From the NCBI GenBank assembly GCA_013299045.1, contig JAAFJX010000030.1, positions 1-42,264 on the forward strand: a stretch of DNA of 42,264 nucleotides, in the 5' to 3' direction. Shown piece after piece: positions 27,042 through 34,960 of the stretch. Each line of letters opens with the position of its first letter. The stretch's first letter is position 1. A program made the position numbers and the translations under genes. The notes under the pieces were generated by a model. The model was not told the origin of the DNA, ran no database searches, and worked only from the letters and a program-made list of their open reading frames with translations. The DNA is from Cytophagales bacterium (lineage in GTDB: Bacteria > Bacteroidota > Bacteroidia > Cytophagales > Bernardetiaceae).

Positions 27042-30000
27042 TTATTCCCCCACCATCACAAAAGCGCCCCAGTAGTAAGGTTCTGGGTGTTGCTTTTTGA
27101 TGATTGCTTGGGCTTCTTTGAAGGCTTGTCGGGCTTTGTTGCTTTCTGCAAATTTCTGGTAGAAAGTGGTCATCAACTTTTGCGTTACGGCATCGTCCAC
27201 CTTCCACATAGACATGACGATGGACTTTGCACCCGCCACTTTGAAAGCCCGTTGCAAGCCATAAACGCCCTCTCCTGCCTTTACGTCGCCCAGGCCTGTT
27301 TCGCAAGCCGACAAAACCACTAAATCTGTTTCGTCTAAGTCTAGGTTTGCGGCCTCAAGGGCGGTCAAGATACCGTCCTCCACGTCTGGTTTCATTTCCG
27401 CACGCGTGTAGTCGCTGACACCTGTGAGCAAGAGGCCAGAGCGCAACATAGGGTTCACCTTCTCATTTTTTTCTTTGGAATCAATGAAAAAGCCGTGCGT
27501 GGAAAGATGCAGAACTTTGGGGTTCTTTATTTTTTTGATATTTTCTTCGGTGGCGTTTTTTTCCATCAAAACTTTTGTTTGGTAATTCTTTTTGTTCAGA
27601 ATCTCATAAATAGTTTCTACTTCTTTTTTTGTTCCGGGCAAAAGGCTCACTTGCTGAAAGTTGGCAAAGGCACGTGTGCTGTCTGCCAAAACTTCGCGCA
27701 TTCGGGCTGCGTCCGCATTTTGCGTTTGTAGGTCGTAGAGCGGGTAGCCCAAGAGTTCGGCCTTGAGGGTTTTATTTTCAGATTTGCCGAAGGCCAAGAT
27801 ATCTTTGGTGTTGGTTACCAAATGCAGCTCTATTTCGTCCAGAACAAACTTTTTGGTTTTAGGATTTTGCAGAGTGTTCAGGGAAATTTGGTTATAAATG
27901 CCGTCTGGTGAAAAGAAAACTTTTTTGATGCCCTTTAGTTTTTGTGCGATGGGCAGCCAGAACTGGTCGTAGGAAATTAAATCTTCTTGCGTGTATTGAA
28001 TGGCATTTTTTTGATAGAGGACGAATTCCTTTTCAAGCGCATTGCCATTTTTGAGAAGGATAATTTCGGGTTCTTTACTGTTCTTTTTGACAATCAGTGC
28101 GGCGTAGTAAACGGTATCGGTGAGGCCATAGATTGGATATTGAGGGAAATTGGGAGCTTTGGCCACATCTGAGGTGTCTGTTACAATTTTTGCAAGGCCG
28201 TATTTATTGATTTTGGCAATCTCTATAGCTGCCTCGCCTTTCTTGAGTGTTTTCTGAATATCTTGCCACGTAGTGCGCTTTTTGTCGGTCAAAGATGCAA
28301 AAGCAGCAGATTCGCGAGAAATTTCTTTTTCTAAATATTCATTCTGGTTTACAAGATAGTCCAAATTGATGCCTTTTTCTTGACGAGTGGTTTCGTTCAT
28401 TTCCTCAGCCTTCATAATTTGGTTTTTGAGTTGATTCCAATCCTGATACTTTCTTATTAAACTAGTATCACCACTGTTCAAAATGCGTGTTTTAACTTTT
28501 TGGGCGGCTTGCATCAAAACAGCCTTCGTAGAGAGTTGCAAATCATATAGCTCTTTGGTGTTTATCTGAGGCATTTCGACAGCGAAGCCCATATAATTTT
28601 TGATGTATTTTTGAAGCCTGTCTTGGTAAAAATCTTCTTTTTGAGTTTCGTTCATGTATGGCAAAGTGTTTTCTGTGCGCGCAATACTCCAGTCCTTGAT
28701 GAGCTTATAATTCGTGACGGCTTGGGTTCTATTGCCGCTCGCCCAATCTATAAATGCTAAGTTGCTGATAGACTGAATGCAAAAATGATTATCCTTTCCT
28801 AGAATATCACTCTGAAGCTGAAGGCATTTTTTCTGTAACAATGCCGAAGAGTCGTATCTGTGCATATTTGCATACAAATACGCCAAACTGTTAAGACTTA
28901 TTGCATAATTTATATTGTTTTCTCCAAGAGTCTTTGCGTAAATGTTTAAGCTCTCTTTAAACAACTTTTCAGCAACAGAGAAATGACCCATTTCTTCATG
29001 CATATTGCCAAGACGTTCTAGAGACGCTGCATAAAGACTGTTATTCTCACCCAAAATATCTTTTCTAATCTTCATACTTTCCTCAAAAAGTGGCTTTGCG
29101 GCAGCGTATTTTTCGGTATAGACATACAAATCTGCAAGGTTGTAGAGAGATTGTGCATAATCAAGATTCTTCTCACCAAGAAGCTCCTTGCGAATTGTTT
29201 TGCTCTCAATATAAAAACGCTCAGCTTTGGTATAGTATCCTGTCATATAGGCAATAACTGCAAGATTATTCAGTAAGATTGCATATTCTAAATTTTTTGT
29301 ACTGTAAAGTTTTATATATATTTTCATAGCATCTGAATAATTTTTTTCAGCTAGCAAGTAATTGCATTGCAACATATAAGCACCCGCTAAGTTATTTAGA
29401 GCGTAGATGTATTCAATGCTTACTGTATCGGCAATAGATTTTCGGATATCCAGGTTTTCCTTATGCAATTTTTCTGATTTTGTATAATTGCCCATGCTTT
29501 CATACAGAACTCCCAAATTGTTGATGACTGAAGCATAGCTTGAGTGCTTTGCACCCAAAATTTCTTTGCGCAGTTCTGCACACTTCAAATAGAATGATTC
29601 AGCTTTGGGGTAATCGCCTATTTGCCAATACAGCACCCCCAGATTGTTTAACACTTGAATGTAATCTAGATGTTTTTCGCCCAAGGCATTTTTTCTGATA
29701 GTTAAGGCGCTAAGATACAGGCTTTCGGCATCGGCAAACTTCTCTGTCGCTTTTTTTACGTTAGCAAGATTATTCATTGAAGCGGCACAGTCGAGATGCT
29801 TTTCGCCTAAAACTTCTTTTCTGATGTCTAAAATTTCTTTATAAAGTGGTTCCGCTGAAGCATAATTGACTGTATTGTAGTAAAAATTTGCTAAGCTATT
29901 AAGCGAGGACGCATATACAAGGCTCTTTCTACCAAATTTTTTTGCTAGTTCTACACTTTCTAGTAGAAAAGTCTCTGCTTCTCCTTTACTTTTGATAGAG

Positions 30001-30224
30001 ACAATAGCGCTACCCAGTCCATTTCGAGCCTTCAAATATACTTCAGATTTTCTACTTGAATCCTTTTCTATCAAGGGCAAAACTTGTTCATATAAAGCGA
30101 TAGCGCCCTCAAAATCGCGCTTTTTTGTAAGAGAATCTGCTTTTTGCAAATCAGTTTTCCAACTTTGGGCGGAGAGAAATGTTGTAGGAAACAGAAAAAA
30201 AAGCGAAAACATCAAGACTTTCAT
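27042..30224 (-). CDS. Exported TPR-CHAT protease, first gene of array
   Basis: 1060 residues, signal peptide MKVLMFSLFFLFPTTFLSAQ. It is the promoter-proximal gene of the four on the minus strand. About ten TPR repeats of about 42 residues (roughly residues 60-490) are more varied than those of the second gene. Then comes a helical connector with 'TRILNSGDTSLIRKYQDWNQLK', shared by all family members, and the CHAT domain with His910 (LHLSTHGFF) and Cys974 (LSACETGLGD). Its last 620 bases equal those of the third gene, while the stretch just before resembles the second gene. Upstream I see only a weak promoter candidate (TATTGTTG at about 30260, minus strand). Confidence 0.88.
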   Translation of the reverse strand: MKVLMFSLFFLFPTTFLSAQSWKTDLQKADSLTKKRDFEGAIALYEQVLPLIEKDSSRKSEVYLKARNGLGSAIVSIKSKGEAETFLLESVELAKKFGRKSLVYASSLNSLANFYYNTVNYASAEPLYKEILDIRKEVLGEKHLDCAASMNNLANVKKATEKFADAESLYLSALTIRKNALGEKHLDYIQVLNNLGVLYWQIGDYPKAESFYLKCAELRKEILGAKHSSYASVINNLGVLYESMGNYTKSEKLHKENLDIRKSIADTVSIEYIYALNNLAGAYMLQCNYLLAEKNYSDAMKIYIKLYSTKNLEYAILLNNLAVIAYMTGYYTKAERFYIESKTIRKELLGEKNLDYAQSLYNLADLYVYTEKYAAAKPLFEESMKIRKDILGENNSLYAASLERLGNMHEEMGHFSVAEKLFKESLNIYAKTLGENNINYAISLNSLAYLYANMHRYDSSALLQKKCLQLQSDILGKDNHFCIQSISNLAFIDWASGNRTQAVTNYKLIKDWSIARTENTLPYMNETQKEDFYQDRLQKYIKNYMGFAVEMPQINTKELYDLQLSTKAVLMQAAQKVKTRILNSGDTSLIRKYQDWNQLKNQIMKAEEMNETTRQEKGINLDYLVNQNEYLEKEISRESAAFASLTDKKRTTWQDIQKTLKKGEAAIEIAKINKYGLAKIVTDTSDVAKAPNFPQYPIYGLTDTVYYAALIVKKNSKEPEIILLKNGNALEKEFVLYQKNAIQYTQEDLISYDQFWLPIAQKLKGIKKVFFSPDGIYNQISLNTLQNPKTKKFVLDEIELHLVTNTKDILAFGKSENKTLKAELLGYPLYDLQTQNADAARMREVLADSTRAFANFQQVSLLPGTKKEVETIYEILNKKNYQTKVLMEKNATEENIKKIKNPKVLHLSTHGFFIDSKEKNEKVNPMLRSGLLLTGVSDYTRAEMKPDVEDGILTALEAANLDLDETDLVVLSACETGLGDVKAGEGVYGLQRAFKVAGAKSIVMSMWKVDDAVTQKLMTTFYQKFAESNKARQAFKEAQAIIKKQHPEPYYWGAFVMVGE
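27043..27662 (-). repeat. 3'-end repeat, copy in first CHAT gene
   Basis: Identical by eye to 20575-21194. Directly beyond it (27663-27780) the sequence switches to a better match with the second gene (24303-24420). Confidence 0.85.
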
Positions 30225-30456
30225 TGCGATTGCTGTTTGGGTTTCGGATAATGCTACAACAATAGCGCTAAAAATTGGTTGAAACTAGATTTTTTTAGTT
30301 TTTTACAGGAAAAATACCATAAAATAACCAAACAATTCGTCTTGCATTATTCTGAAAACTATCAACCCATCATTCAACACACTCGCTTTGTGGCTTTTTA
30401 TTTATTTATCTGCTCAGAGGCTATTAATTGAGCAAAAAAATGTGCTACTTGCGGGC
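30225..30456. other. Intergenic region between CHAT operon and tRNA-like gene
   Basis: Contains the upstream region of the CHAT operon. Near 30283-30302 there is an AAACTA...TAGTTT hairpin followed by T's on the plus strand. A TACTTGC at 30446-30452 just before the tRNA-like gene resembles a shortened -7 box. No coding frame is seen. Confidence 0.4.
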
Positions 30457-30582
30457 GAGGCGTGTAGCTCAATTTGGTTAGAGCGGCATAAGTTTTATAA
30501 TTGTAGGGTTTTGCTCGGCCAAATAAAACTTATTTCTAGCTATGGGTGCTGTTGGTTGTAGGTTCGAGTCCTACCACGCCTC
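30457..30582 (+). tRNA. tRNA-like gene with ~50-nt expansion in place of the anticodon arm
   Basis: Acceptor stem AGGCGTG (30458-30464) pairs with CACGCCT (30575-30581); the flanking G30457-C30582 would make an eighth pair. TA at positions 8-9 is followed by the D arm GCTC/GAGC (30467-30470, 30481-30484) with a loop containing GG. The T arm is GTAGG-TTCGAGT-CCTAC (30558-30574), perfect for a tRNA. Between the D and T arms there are 73 bases where about 23 are normal. That insert holds an 11-base perfect inverted repeat (ATAAGTTTTAT 30488-30498 / ATAAAACTTAT 30523-30533), which could form a long arm with GGC/GCT below it. I cannot find a 5-bp stem with a 7-base loop and U33, so no anticodon is assigned. 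CCA is not encoded. A T-run (30583-30591) follows. It may be a non-decoding tRNA-like RNA, or a tRNA gene disrupted by a small palindromic element. Confidence 0.5.
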
Positions 30583-30588
30583 TTTTTT

Positions 30589-30619
30589 TTTGATGTTGCG
30601 GTTTCTTTTGCTAGATTTG
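30589..30619 (+). promoter_or_regulatory. Consensus promoter upstream of lipoprotein-murQ genes
   Basis: TTTG (30589-30592), 19 bases, TAGATTTG (30612-30619): both boxes match the Bacteroidota consensus with ideal spacing. Transcription would start near 30626, about 90 bases before the lipoprotein start. Confidence 0.65.
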
Positions 30620-30716
30620 CGTTGTTGGATTCAGCATTGGGTGCGAGCAATCAATGAAGGTGTCCAAGTCTAGTTTATAGTTTTACGGTGTCATTCCTAA
30701 AAAAACTTTATCCGTT

Positions 30717-31265
30717 TTGAAACAGATTTTCGTTTATTTGTCTTATTGTTTGCTGGTTTCTTTGCTAATGCTCAGCGCCTGCGCACCTATGAGCCTACAA
30801 AATGGTTTATCAGTTTTTGATAGCGCCGAATTTATTAAAGAACAGTGTGTTGCACTTCAAAGTAAAGCATTCAAACTAAAAAAAGTAGCAGATAGTGGCG
30901 AAACGCTAACCTTAGATAAGCCTAACTGGGCGCATGAGCTTTCTATGTTCAGTGAAGCAAATATCAACAAAGGTCTTCTTAAAGACCGTTATACACTCAA
31001 GAAAGATACAGATAAAGCCGAATATAGTGCCCTAGACGAGGAACTCAAAGTAAGGCGCATAAGTATTGTTTTTGAAAAGGGTACAGAAACGCCTAAAAGT
31101 TTAACCATACATTTTAAAGAGGTAAGCAAGCTCTACGAAATAGAAAGAAAGATGGCTTTGGATTTAAAAAATAACCAACTTAAAGGCTATCAAATAGAAG
31201 GCATACAAAAAGTTTTTGGGCTTGAGCCAATCAAATTTCGTCTTGAGGGGACTGTCATTCACTAA
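30717..31265 (+). CDS. Lipoprotein of unknown function
   Basis: 182 residues from a TTG start at 30717, which gives a lipoprotein signal peptide with lipobox MLSAC and Cys22. No ATG is available that keeps the leader, and the frame is closed by TAG at 30678. The mature part is a mixed alpha/beta, fairly charged protein with no motif I recognise; no close family can be named. Its stop is 4 bases before the murQ ATG, so the two are probably cotranscribed from the promoter at 30589-30619. The unusual start codon fits the long leader. Position and lipobox suggest an envelope role only. Confidence 0.68.
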   Translation: MKQIFVYLSYCLLVSLLMLSACAPMSLQNGLSVFDSAEFIKEQCVALQSKAFKLKKVADSGETLTLDKPNWAHELSMFSEANINKGLLKDRYTLKKDTDKAEYSALDEELKVRRISIVFEKGTETPKSLTIHFKEVSKLYEIERKMALDLKNNQLKGYQIEGIQKVFGLEPIKFRLEGTVIH

Positions 31266-31269
31266 AGAT

Positions 31270-32076
31270 ATGAAAAATATTACAGAATCTGCGTCTTTTT
31301 ATGAGAATCTTGAAAGCATGAGTATTTTGGAAATTGTCCAGAGTATGAACCAAGAGGATAAGCGCGTAGCACAAATCATAGAAAGCGTGCTGGGGCATAT
31401 TGAAGCCCTTTCTGTAGCTATTTTGGCACGTATGCGTCAAGGTGGTCGTTTGTTTTATATAGGTGCAGGTACGAGCGGCCGGCTGGGCGTGTTAGATGCT
31501 TCGGAGTGCCCACCCACTTTTGGCGTACCACATGGCTTGGTGATAGGGCTTATTGCAGGCGGTGACGGCGCTATCCGCAAGGCTGTAGAGTTTGCCGAAG
31601 ATGATACGGAACAGGCTTGGAAAGATATTTTAGTACACCAGCCCAGCCCCTTAGATTCTGTGGTGGGCTTGGCTGCTTCGGGGCGTACTCCTTACGTGGT
31701 GGGGGGGCTTCAACAAGCACGTGCAGCGGGTTTACTGACGGGCTGCGTAGTATGCAATCCTGGCTCGGCAGTAGCGGCTGTGTCTGATTGGCCTGTGGAA
31801 GTTGTGGTAGGGCCAGAATTTTTGAGGGGTAGCACGCGCCTAAAGGCCGGAACCGCCCAAAAAATGGTCATAAATATGATTTCTACGTCTATTATGATTG
31901 GTTTAGGGCGCGTTAAGGGCAACAAAATGGTGGATATGTCTATTTCAAATAAAAAATTGGCAGAACGCGGCCAAAATTTTTTGGTGGAAGAATTGCATAT
32001 TTCCTCTGAAGAAGCGGCTGATTTGCTCAAGCTACATGGCAGCGTTCGCGCTGTTTTAGAAGCGCACAAGGGCTAG
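31270..32076 (+). CDS. murQ: N-acetylmuramic acid 6-phosphate etherase
   Basis: 268 residues, normal for the family. The start at ATG 31270 gives 'MKNITESASFYENLESMS', matching the conserved 'TExxNxxxxxLDxMS' opening in a shortened form. The SIS-domain phosphosugar site is at residues 62-85 (FYIGAGTSGRLGVLDASECPPTFG), with Glu79 in the place of the catalytic acid. 'GLAASGRTPYVVGGL' and 'CNPGSAVAAVSDWPVEVVVGPEFLRGSTRLKAGTAQK' type segments follow. The enzyme cleaves the lactyl ether of MurNAc-6-P to GlcNAc-6-P and lactate in cell-wall recycling. No MurNAc transporter or kinase gene lies beside it. Confidence 0.94.
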   Translation: MKNITESASFYENLESMSILEIVQSMNQEDKRVAQIIESVLGHIEALSVAILARMRQGGRLFYIGAGTSGRLGVLDASECPPTFGVPHGLVIGLIAGGDGAIRKAVEFAEDDTEQAWKDILVHQPSPLDSVVGLAASGRTPYVVGGLQQARAAGLLTGCVVCNPGSAVAAVSDWPVEVVVGPEFLRGSTRLKAGTAQKMVINMISTSIMIGLGRVKGNKMVDMSISNKKLAERGQNFLVEELHISSEEAADLLKLHGSVRAVLEAHKG

Positions 32077-32082
32077 AAGCTC

Positions 32083-32781
32083 TCAACTTGTTTTGAGATT
32101 TGCTGCATAAAAATCCTGAAAAATATGACTGAGCTCCCCTTTGACCTCCTGCTCATCTATACGCTGGCCAAGTTCTGCTGCCAAAGAGGTAACCGCCTTG
32201 TCTTTAATACCGCAGGGCACAATCGTTCCAAAGAATGACAAATCTGTGTTTACGTTCAGCGCAAAACCGTGCATACTAATCCATTGGCTGGCGCGTATCC
32301 CAATGGCACAAATCTTTCGCGCATTTTGTTTTTGAGCGTCTAACCATACGCCTGTATAGCCTGCAAGGCGCTCACCTACAAGATGGTAGCTTTGTAATAA
32401 TTGCATGATGCAATCTTCAATATCGCGCAGAAAGCGGTGTAAATCTTGGTATAAGGATTCTATATCAAAGATAAGATAACCTACTACTTGCCCCGGCCCG
32501 TGATAAGTAACATCTCCGCCTCGGTTAATTCTATAAAAATCTATGTTGAGGGTCTTGAGTTCGGCCTCGCTCCTAACCAAGTGGCTATCTGCACCGCTCT
32601 TGCCCATCGTGATGACGTGTGGGTGTTCACAAAAGACCAAATAAGAGGGCAATGGCAAAGAAAGACCTGCTTTCCGCTTCTCAATCTTTTGGGTAAGAAG
32701 ACGGTTAAAATACACGTCCTGACGCTCCCAGGCTGCTTGGTAGGGTATTAGCCCCCAGTCTTCTACAATTAAACGAGTCAT
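32083..32781 (-). CDS. lipB: Octanoyl-ACP:protein octanoyltransferase
   Basis: 232 residues from the ATG at 32781; an upstream in-frame extension has no family match. The LipB signature 'RGGDVTYHGPGQ' lies at residues 87-98, the conserved Lys156 in 'RKICAIGI', and the catalytic Cys190 in 'IVPCGI'. It moves octanoyl groups from acyl carrier protein to lipoyl domains, the first step of endogenous lipoate formation. It is convergent with murQ (6 bases between stops) and lies 73 bases downstream of fabI on the same strand; both draw on fatty acid synthesis. lipA is not in the window. Confidence 0.94.
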   Translation of the reverse strand: MTRLIVEDWGLIPYQAAWERQDVYFNRLLTQKIEKRKAGLSLPLPSYLVFCEHPHVITMGKSGADSHLVRSEAELKTLNIDFYRINRGGDVTYHGPGQVVGYLIFDIESLYQDLHRFLRDIEDCIMQLLQSYHLVGERLAGYTGVWLDAQKQNARKICAIGIRASQWISMHGFALNVNTDLSFFGTIVPCGIKDKAVTSLAAELGQRIDEQEVKGELSHIFQDFYAANLKTS

Positions 32782-32854
32782 TTTTATTTTTGTCAAAAGA
32801 AAAACAAAAGTGCTGCCTGTTCTATTCCTGAGCAAACAGCACTTTGCACAATTT

Positions 32855-33670
32855 TTATGAGTTGGCAGTAAGCGAATGAATGAGGTCTTCGGAAATGCCC
32901 GTGCTAGAGAAGCCGCCGTCGTGCATGAGGTTTTGCATTGTAACCATGCGGGTTAGGTCGGAAAATAGCGACAAGACATAACTGGCACAATCATCTGCTG
33001 TGGCGTTGCCGAGCGGCGACATTTTGTTGGCGTAATCAAAAAATACATCAAAGCCTTTGATGCCCGTGCCAGCTGTGGTCATGGTTGGCGACTGCGAGAT
33101 GGTATTGACGCGGGCTTTTTTCTTTTTGCCCAAAAAGTAGCCGTAGCTGCGTGCAATAGACTCTAGCATGGCTTTGGCCTGTGCCATATCTCCGTAATCA
33201 GGAAAAGTGCGTTGTGCTGCAATGTATGAGAGCGCTACAATGGAAGCATGTTCGTTCAAAACATCAAGTTTGTCGGCCACTTGCAGCATTTTATGAAAGG
33301 AAATTGCCGAAATATCCAGAGTCTGGTTTAACCATTCATAGTTAAGGTCTGTATAACTTTTCTTTTTGCGCACATTTGGGCTCATGCCAATAGAGTGCAA
33401 AATAAAGTCAATAGGGCCGCCCAAATGCTCTACTGATGTTTTATAGAGGTTTTCGAGGTCTGCTACTGATGTGGCATCTGCTGGCACAACAATCGTTTTA
33501 CATTCTGCTGCCAATTCATTTATCTTACCCATTCGCAGGGCGATAGGTGCGTTTGTAAGAGTGAAGGTAGCGCCTTCCTGATAGGCTCTTTCTGCTATTT
33601 TCCAAGCAATAGAATTATTATCCAATGCACCAGTAATGATGCCGCGTTTGCCTTTAAGGAGTTGGTACAT
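32855..33670 (-). CDS. fabI: Enoyl-[acyl-carrier-protein] reductase (NADH)
   Basis: 271 residues. The NAD-binding start 'GKRGIITGALDNNSIAWKIA' at residues 7-26 is the FabI form of the short-chain dehydrogenase motif. The active site shows Tyr149, Tyr159 and Lys166 ('LSYIAAQRTFPDYGDMAQAK'), the FabI arrangement Y-x9-Y-x6-K. It catalyses the last step of each fatty acid elongation cycle and is the target of triclosan-type inhibitors. The start at 33670 is fixed by the consensus promoter at 33704-33735; an in-frame TTG at 33706 lies inside that promoter. It shares the intergenic region with divergent purC. Confidence 0.95.
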   Translation of the reverse strand: MYQLLKGKRGIITGALDNNSIAWKIAERAYQEGATFTLTNAPIALRMGKINELAAECKTIVVPADATSVADLENLYKTSVEHLGGPIDFILHSIGMSPNVRKKKSYTDLNYEWLNQTLDISAISFHKMLQVADKLDVLNEHASIVALSYIAAQRTFPDYGDMAQAKAMLESIARSYGYFLGKKKKARVNTISQSPTMTTAGTGIKGFDVFFDYANKMSPLGNATADDCASYVLSLFSDLTRMVTMQNLMHDGGFSSTGISEDLIHSLTANS

Positions 33671-33703
33671 AAATAAATACAAATTTTGAAGGTGAAGAGT
33701 GCC

Positions 33704-33735
33704 CAAAATTATTCATTTATTTAGCACTAGCCAAA
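33704..33735 (-). promoter_or_regulatory. Consensus promoter of fabI
   Basis: Minus strand: TTTG (33735-33732), 20 bases, TAATTTTG (33711-33704). Both boxes match fully. Leader of about 30 nt to the fabI ATG. Confidence 0.7.
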
Positions 33736-33885
33736 CAAAGTGTTGTTTAAATGTAAAGGTTCTGCATCAAAACTAGGTCGTTTTTCTCATCTTTGAAAAG
33801 AAGCTAACTGCTTCTAAAGAACCTATTGGCCAGGAACATTGTGTGTTTTTTTGATACTGAAAGCACCAGTATGCCTACAAATAAT

Positions 33886-33916
33886 TTTGCAAACTCTTAA
33901 AAAATGTCTAGTTTTG
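33886..33916 (+). promoter_or_regulatory. Consensus promoter of purC
   Basis: TTTG (33886-33889), 19 bases, TAGTTTTG (33909-33916), the full Bacteroidota consensus, about 40 bases before the purC ATG at 33957. Confidence 0.7.
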
Positions 33917-33956
33917 TGGCTTATTGCTTATTGTTATTAGATTCTTTTGTTGTGCT

Positions 33957-34901
33957 ATGTCCCTTCCCGCAAGCATTTCGGCCACTCATTTTCAGTTTGC
34001 AAAGCAGACCAATTTTTACAGAGGCAAAGTACGTGATGTATATTTTTTTGGTGAAAAGATGGCTATGGTAGCCACCGACCGCATTTCTGCATTTGATGTA
34101 GTGCTTTCAAGAGCCATTCCATACAAGGGTAGCGTTCTGAACAGCATTGCTGCTACTTTTCTGGAGGAATCCCGCTACATTGTACCGAATTGGTTGGAAA
34201 GCAGCCCGCACCCCCAAGTGAGCATTGGCCTAAAATGTAAGCCTATTCCAATTGAAATGGTGATTCGCGCTTACATGGTTGGGCACGTTTGGCGTGAATA
34301 CAAAAGCGGAAAACGGACTATTTGTGGCGAGCAACTGCCCGAAGGTCTGCGTGAAAACGACCGATTGCCTTTCCCCATCATTACCCCTACTACCAAAGCC
34401 GCTGAAGGACACGACCAGGATATTACAAAAGACGAAATTTTGCGCCGAGGGATTGTTACAAAGCGAGAATATGATAAATTAGAGGCATATACCCACAAAA
34501 TGTTTGAATTTGGGTCTCAGAAGGCTTATGAACGCGGTCTTTTGCTATTGGATACGAAGTATGAATTTGGCTTGCACAAGGGCGAAATTATGCTCATGGA
34601 CGAGATACATACGCCAGACTCCTCGCGCTATTTTTATGCGGAGAACTACCATGAAAAACAACGTAATAATCAAAAACAAAAGCAGCTATCCAAGGAATTT
34701 GTCCGCGAATGGCTTATGGATAATAATTTTCAAGGGCAAGAAGGGCAACAACAGCCATTCATGAGCGATGAATGGGTAGCCGAAATCAGCAGCCGTTATA
34801 TAGAGCTTTACGAAATGATGCTTCGCAAGTCTTTTGTCAGGCAGCAGCCCGAAAATCTGCTCCAAGATATAGAAGAAGCTATCAGGGCAAGCATCTCTTG
34901 A
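33957..34901 (+). CDS. purC: SAICAR synthase (phosphoribosylaminoimidazole-succinocarboxamide synthase)
   Basis: 314 residues from the ATG at 33957, the longer form of the enzyme also found in yeast (short bacterial forms are about 240). Conserved blocks: 'FYRGKVRDVYFFG' (nucleotide-binding start), 'ATDRISAFDVVL', 'IPIEMVIRAYMVGHVWREYKSGKRTICG', 'ITPTTKAAEGHDQDI', 'LLLLDTKYEFGL', 'IMLMDEIHTPDSSRYFY'. It joins aspartate to CAIR with ATP in purine synthesis. The TTG at 33924, 33 bases upstream in frame, lies too close to the -7 box to be the start. lnt follows after 59 bases on the same strand. Confidence 0.95.
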   Translation: MSLPASISATHFQFAKQTNFYRGKVRDVYFFGEKMAMVATDRISAFDVVLSRAIPYKGSVLNSIAATFLEESRYIVPNWLESSPHPQVSIGLKCKPIPIEMVIRAYMVGHVWREYKSGKRTICGEQLPEGLRENDRLPFPIITPTTKAAEGHDQDITKDEILRRGIVTKREYDKLEAYTHKMFEFGSQKAYERGLLLLDTKYEFGLHKGEIMLMDEIHTPDSSRYFYAENYHEKQRNNQKQKQLSKEFVREWLMDNNFQGQEGQQQPFMSDEWVAEISSRYIELYEMMLRKSFVRQQPENLLQDIEEAIRASIS

Positions 34902-34960
34902 AAATATCTCCTCATAAAGAAAACAATCTTTTACACGGCTATTGCTAGCACCCACCCTAT

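Noticed and set aside
20619-27323. Near-identical small plus-strand frames (78-103 codons) opposite the three CHAT 3' ends
   Set aside because: They repeat only because the CHAT ends on the other strand are repeated; they have no leader, no promoter and no protein family likeness.
17760-30224. Type III-E CRISPR (Craspase) or gasdermin defence locus
   Set aside because: CHAT-TPR is present, but there is no Cas7-11, CRISPR array or gasdermin-like gene around it, and the proteins have signal peptides.
30485-30557. Group I intron in the tRNA-like gene
   Set aside because: Only about 50 extra bases; the catalytic core of a group I intron needs at least about 200, and no core elements are visible.
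30457-30582. tmRNA or selenocysteine tRNA
   Set aside because: There is no tag reading frame and the size is much too small for tmRNA. The possible 8-pair acceptor recalls tRNA-Sec, but there is no UCA anticodon loop and the extra arm is in the wrong place.
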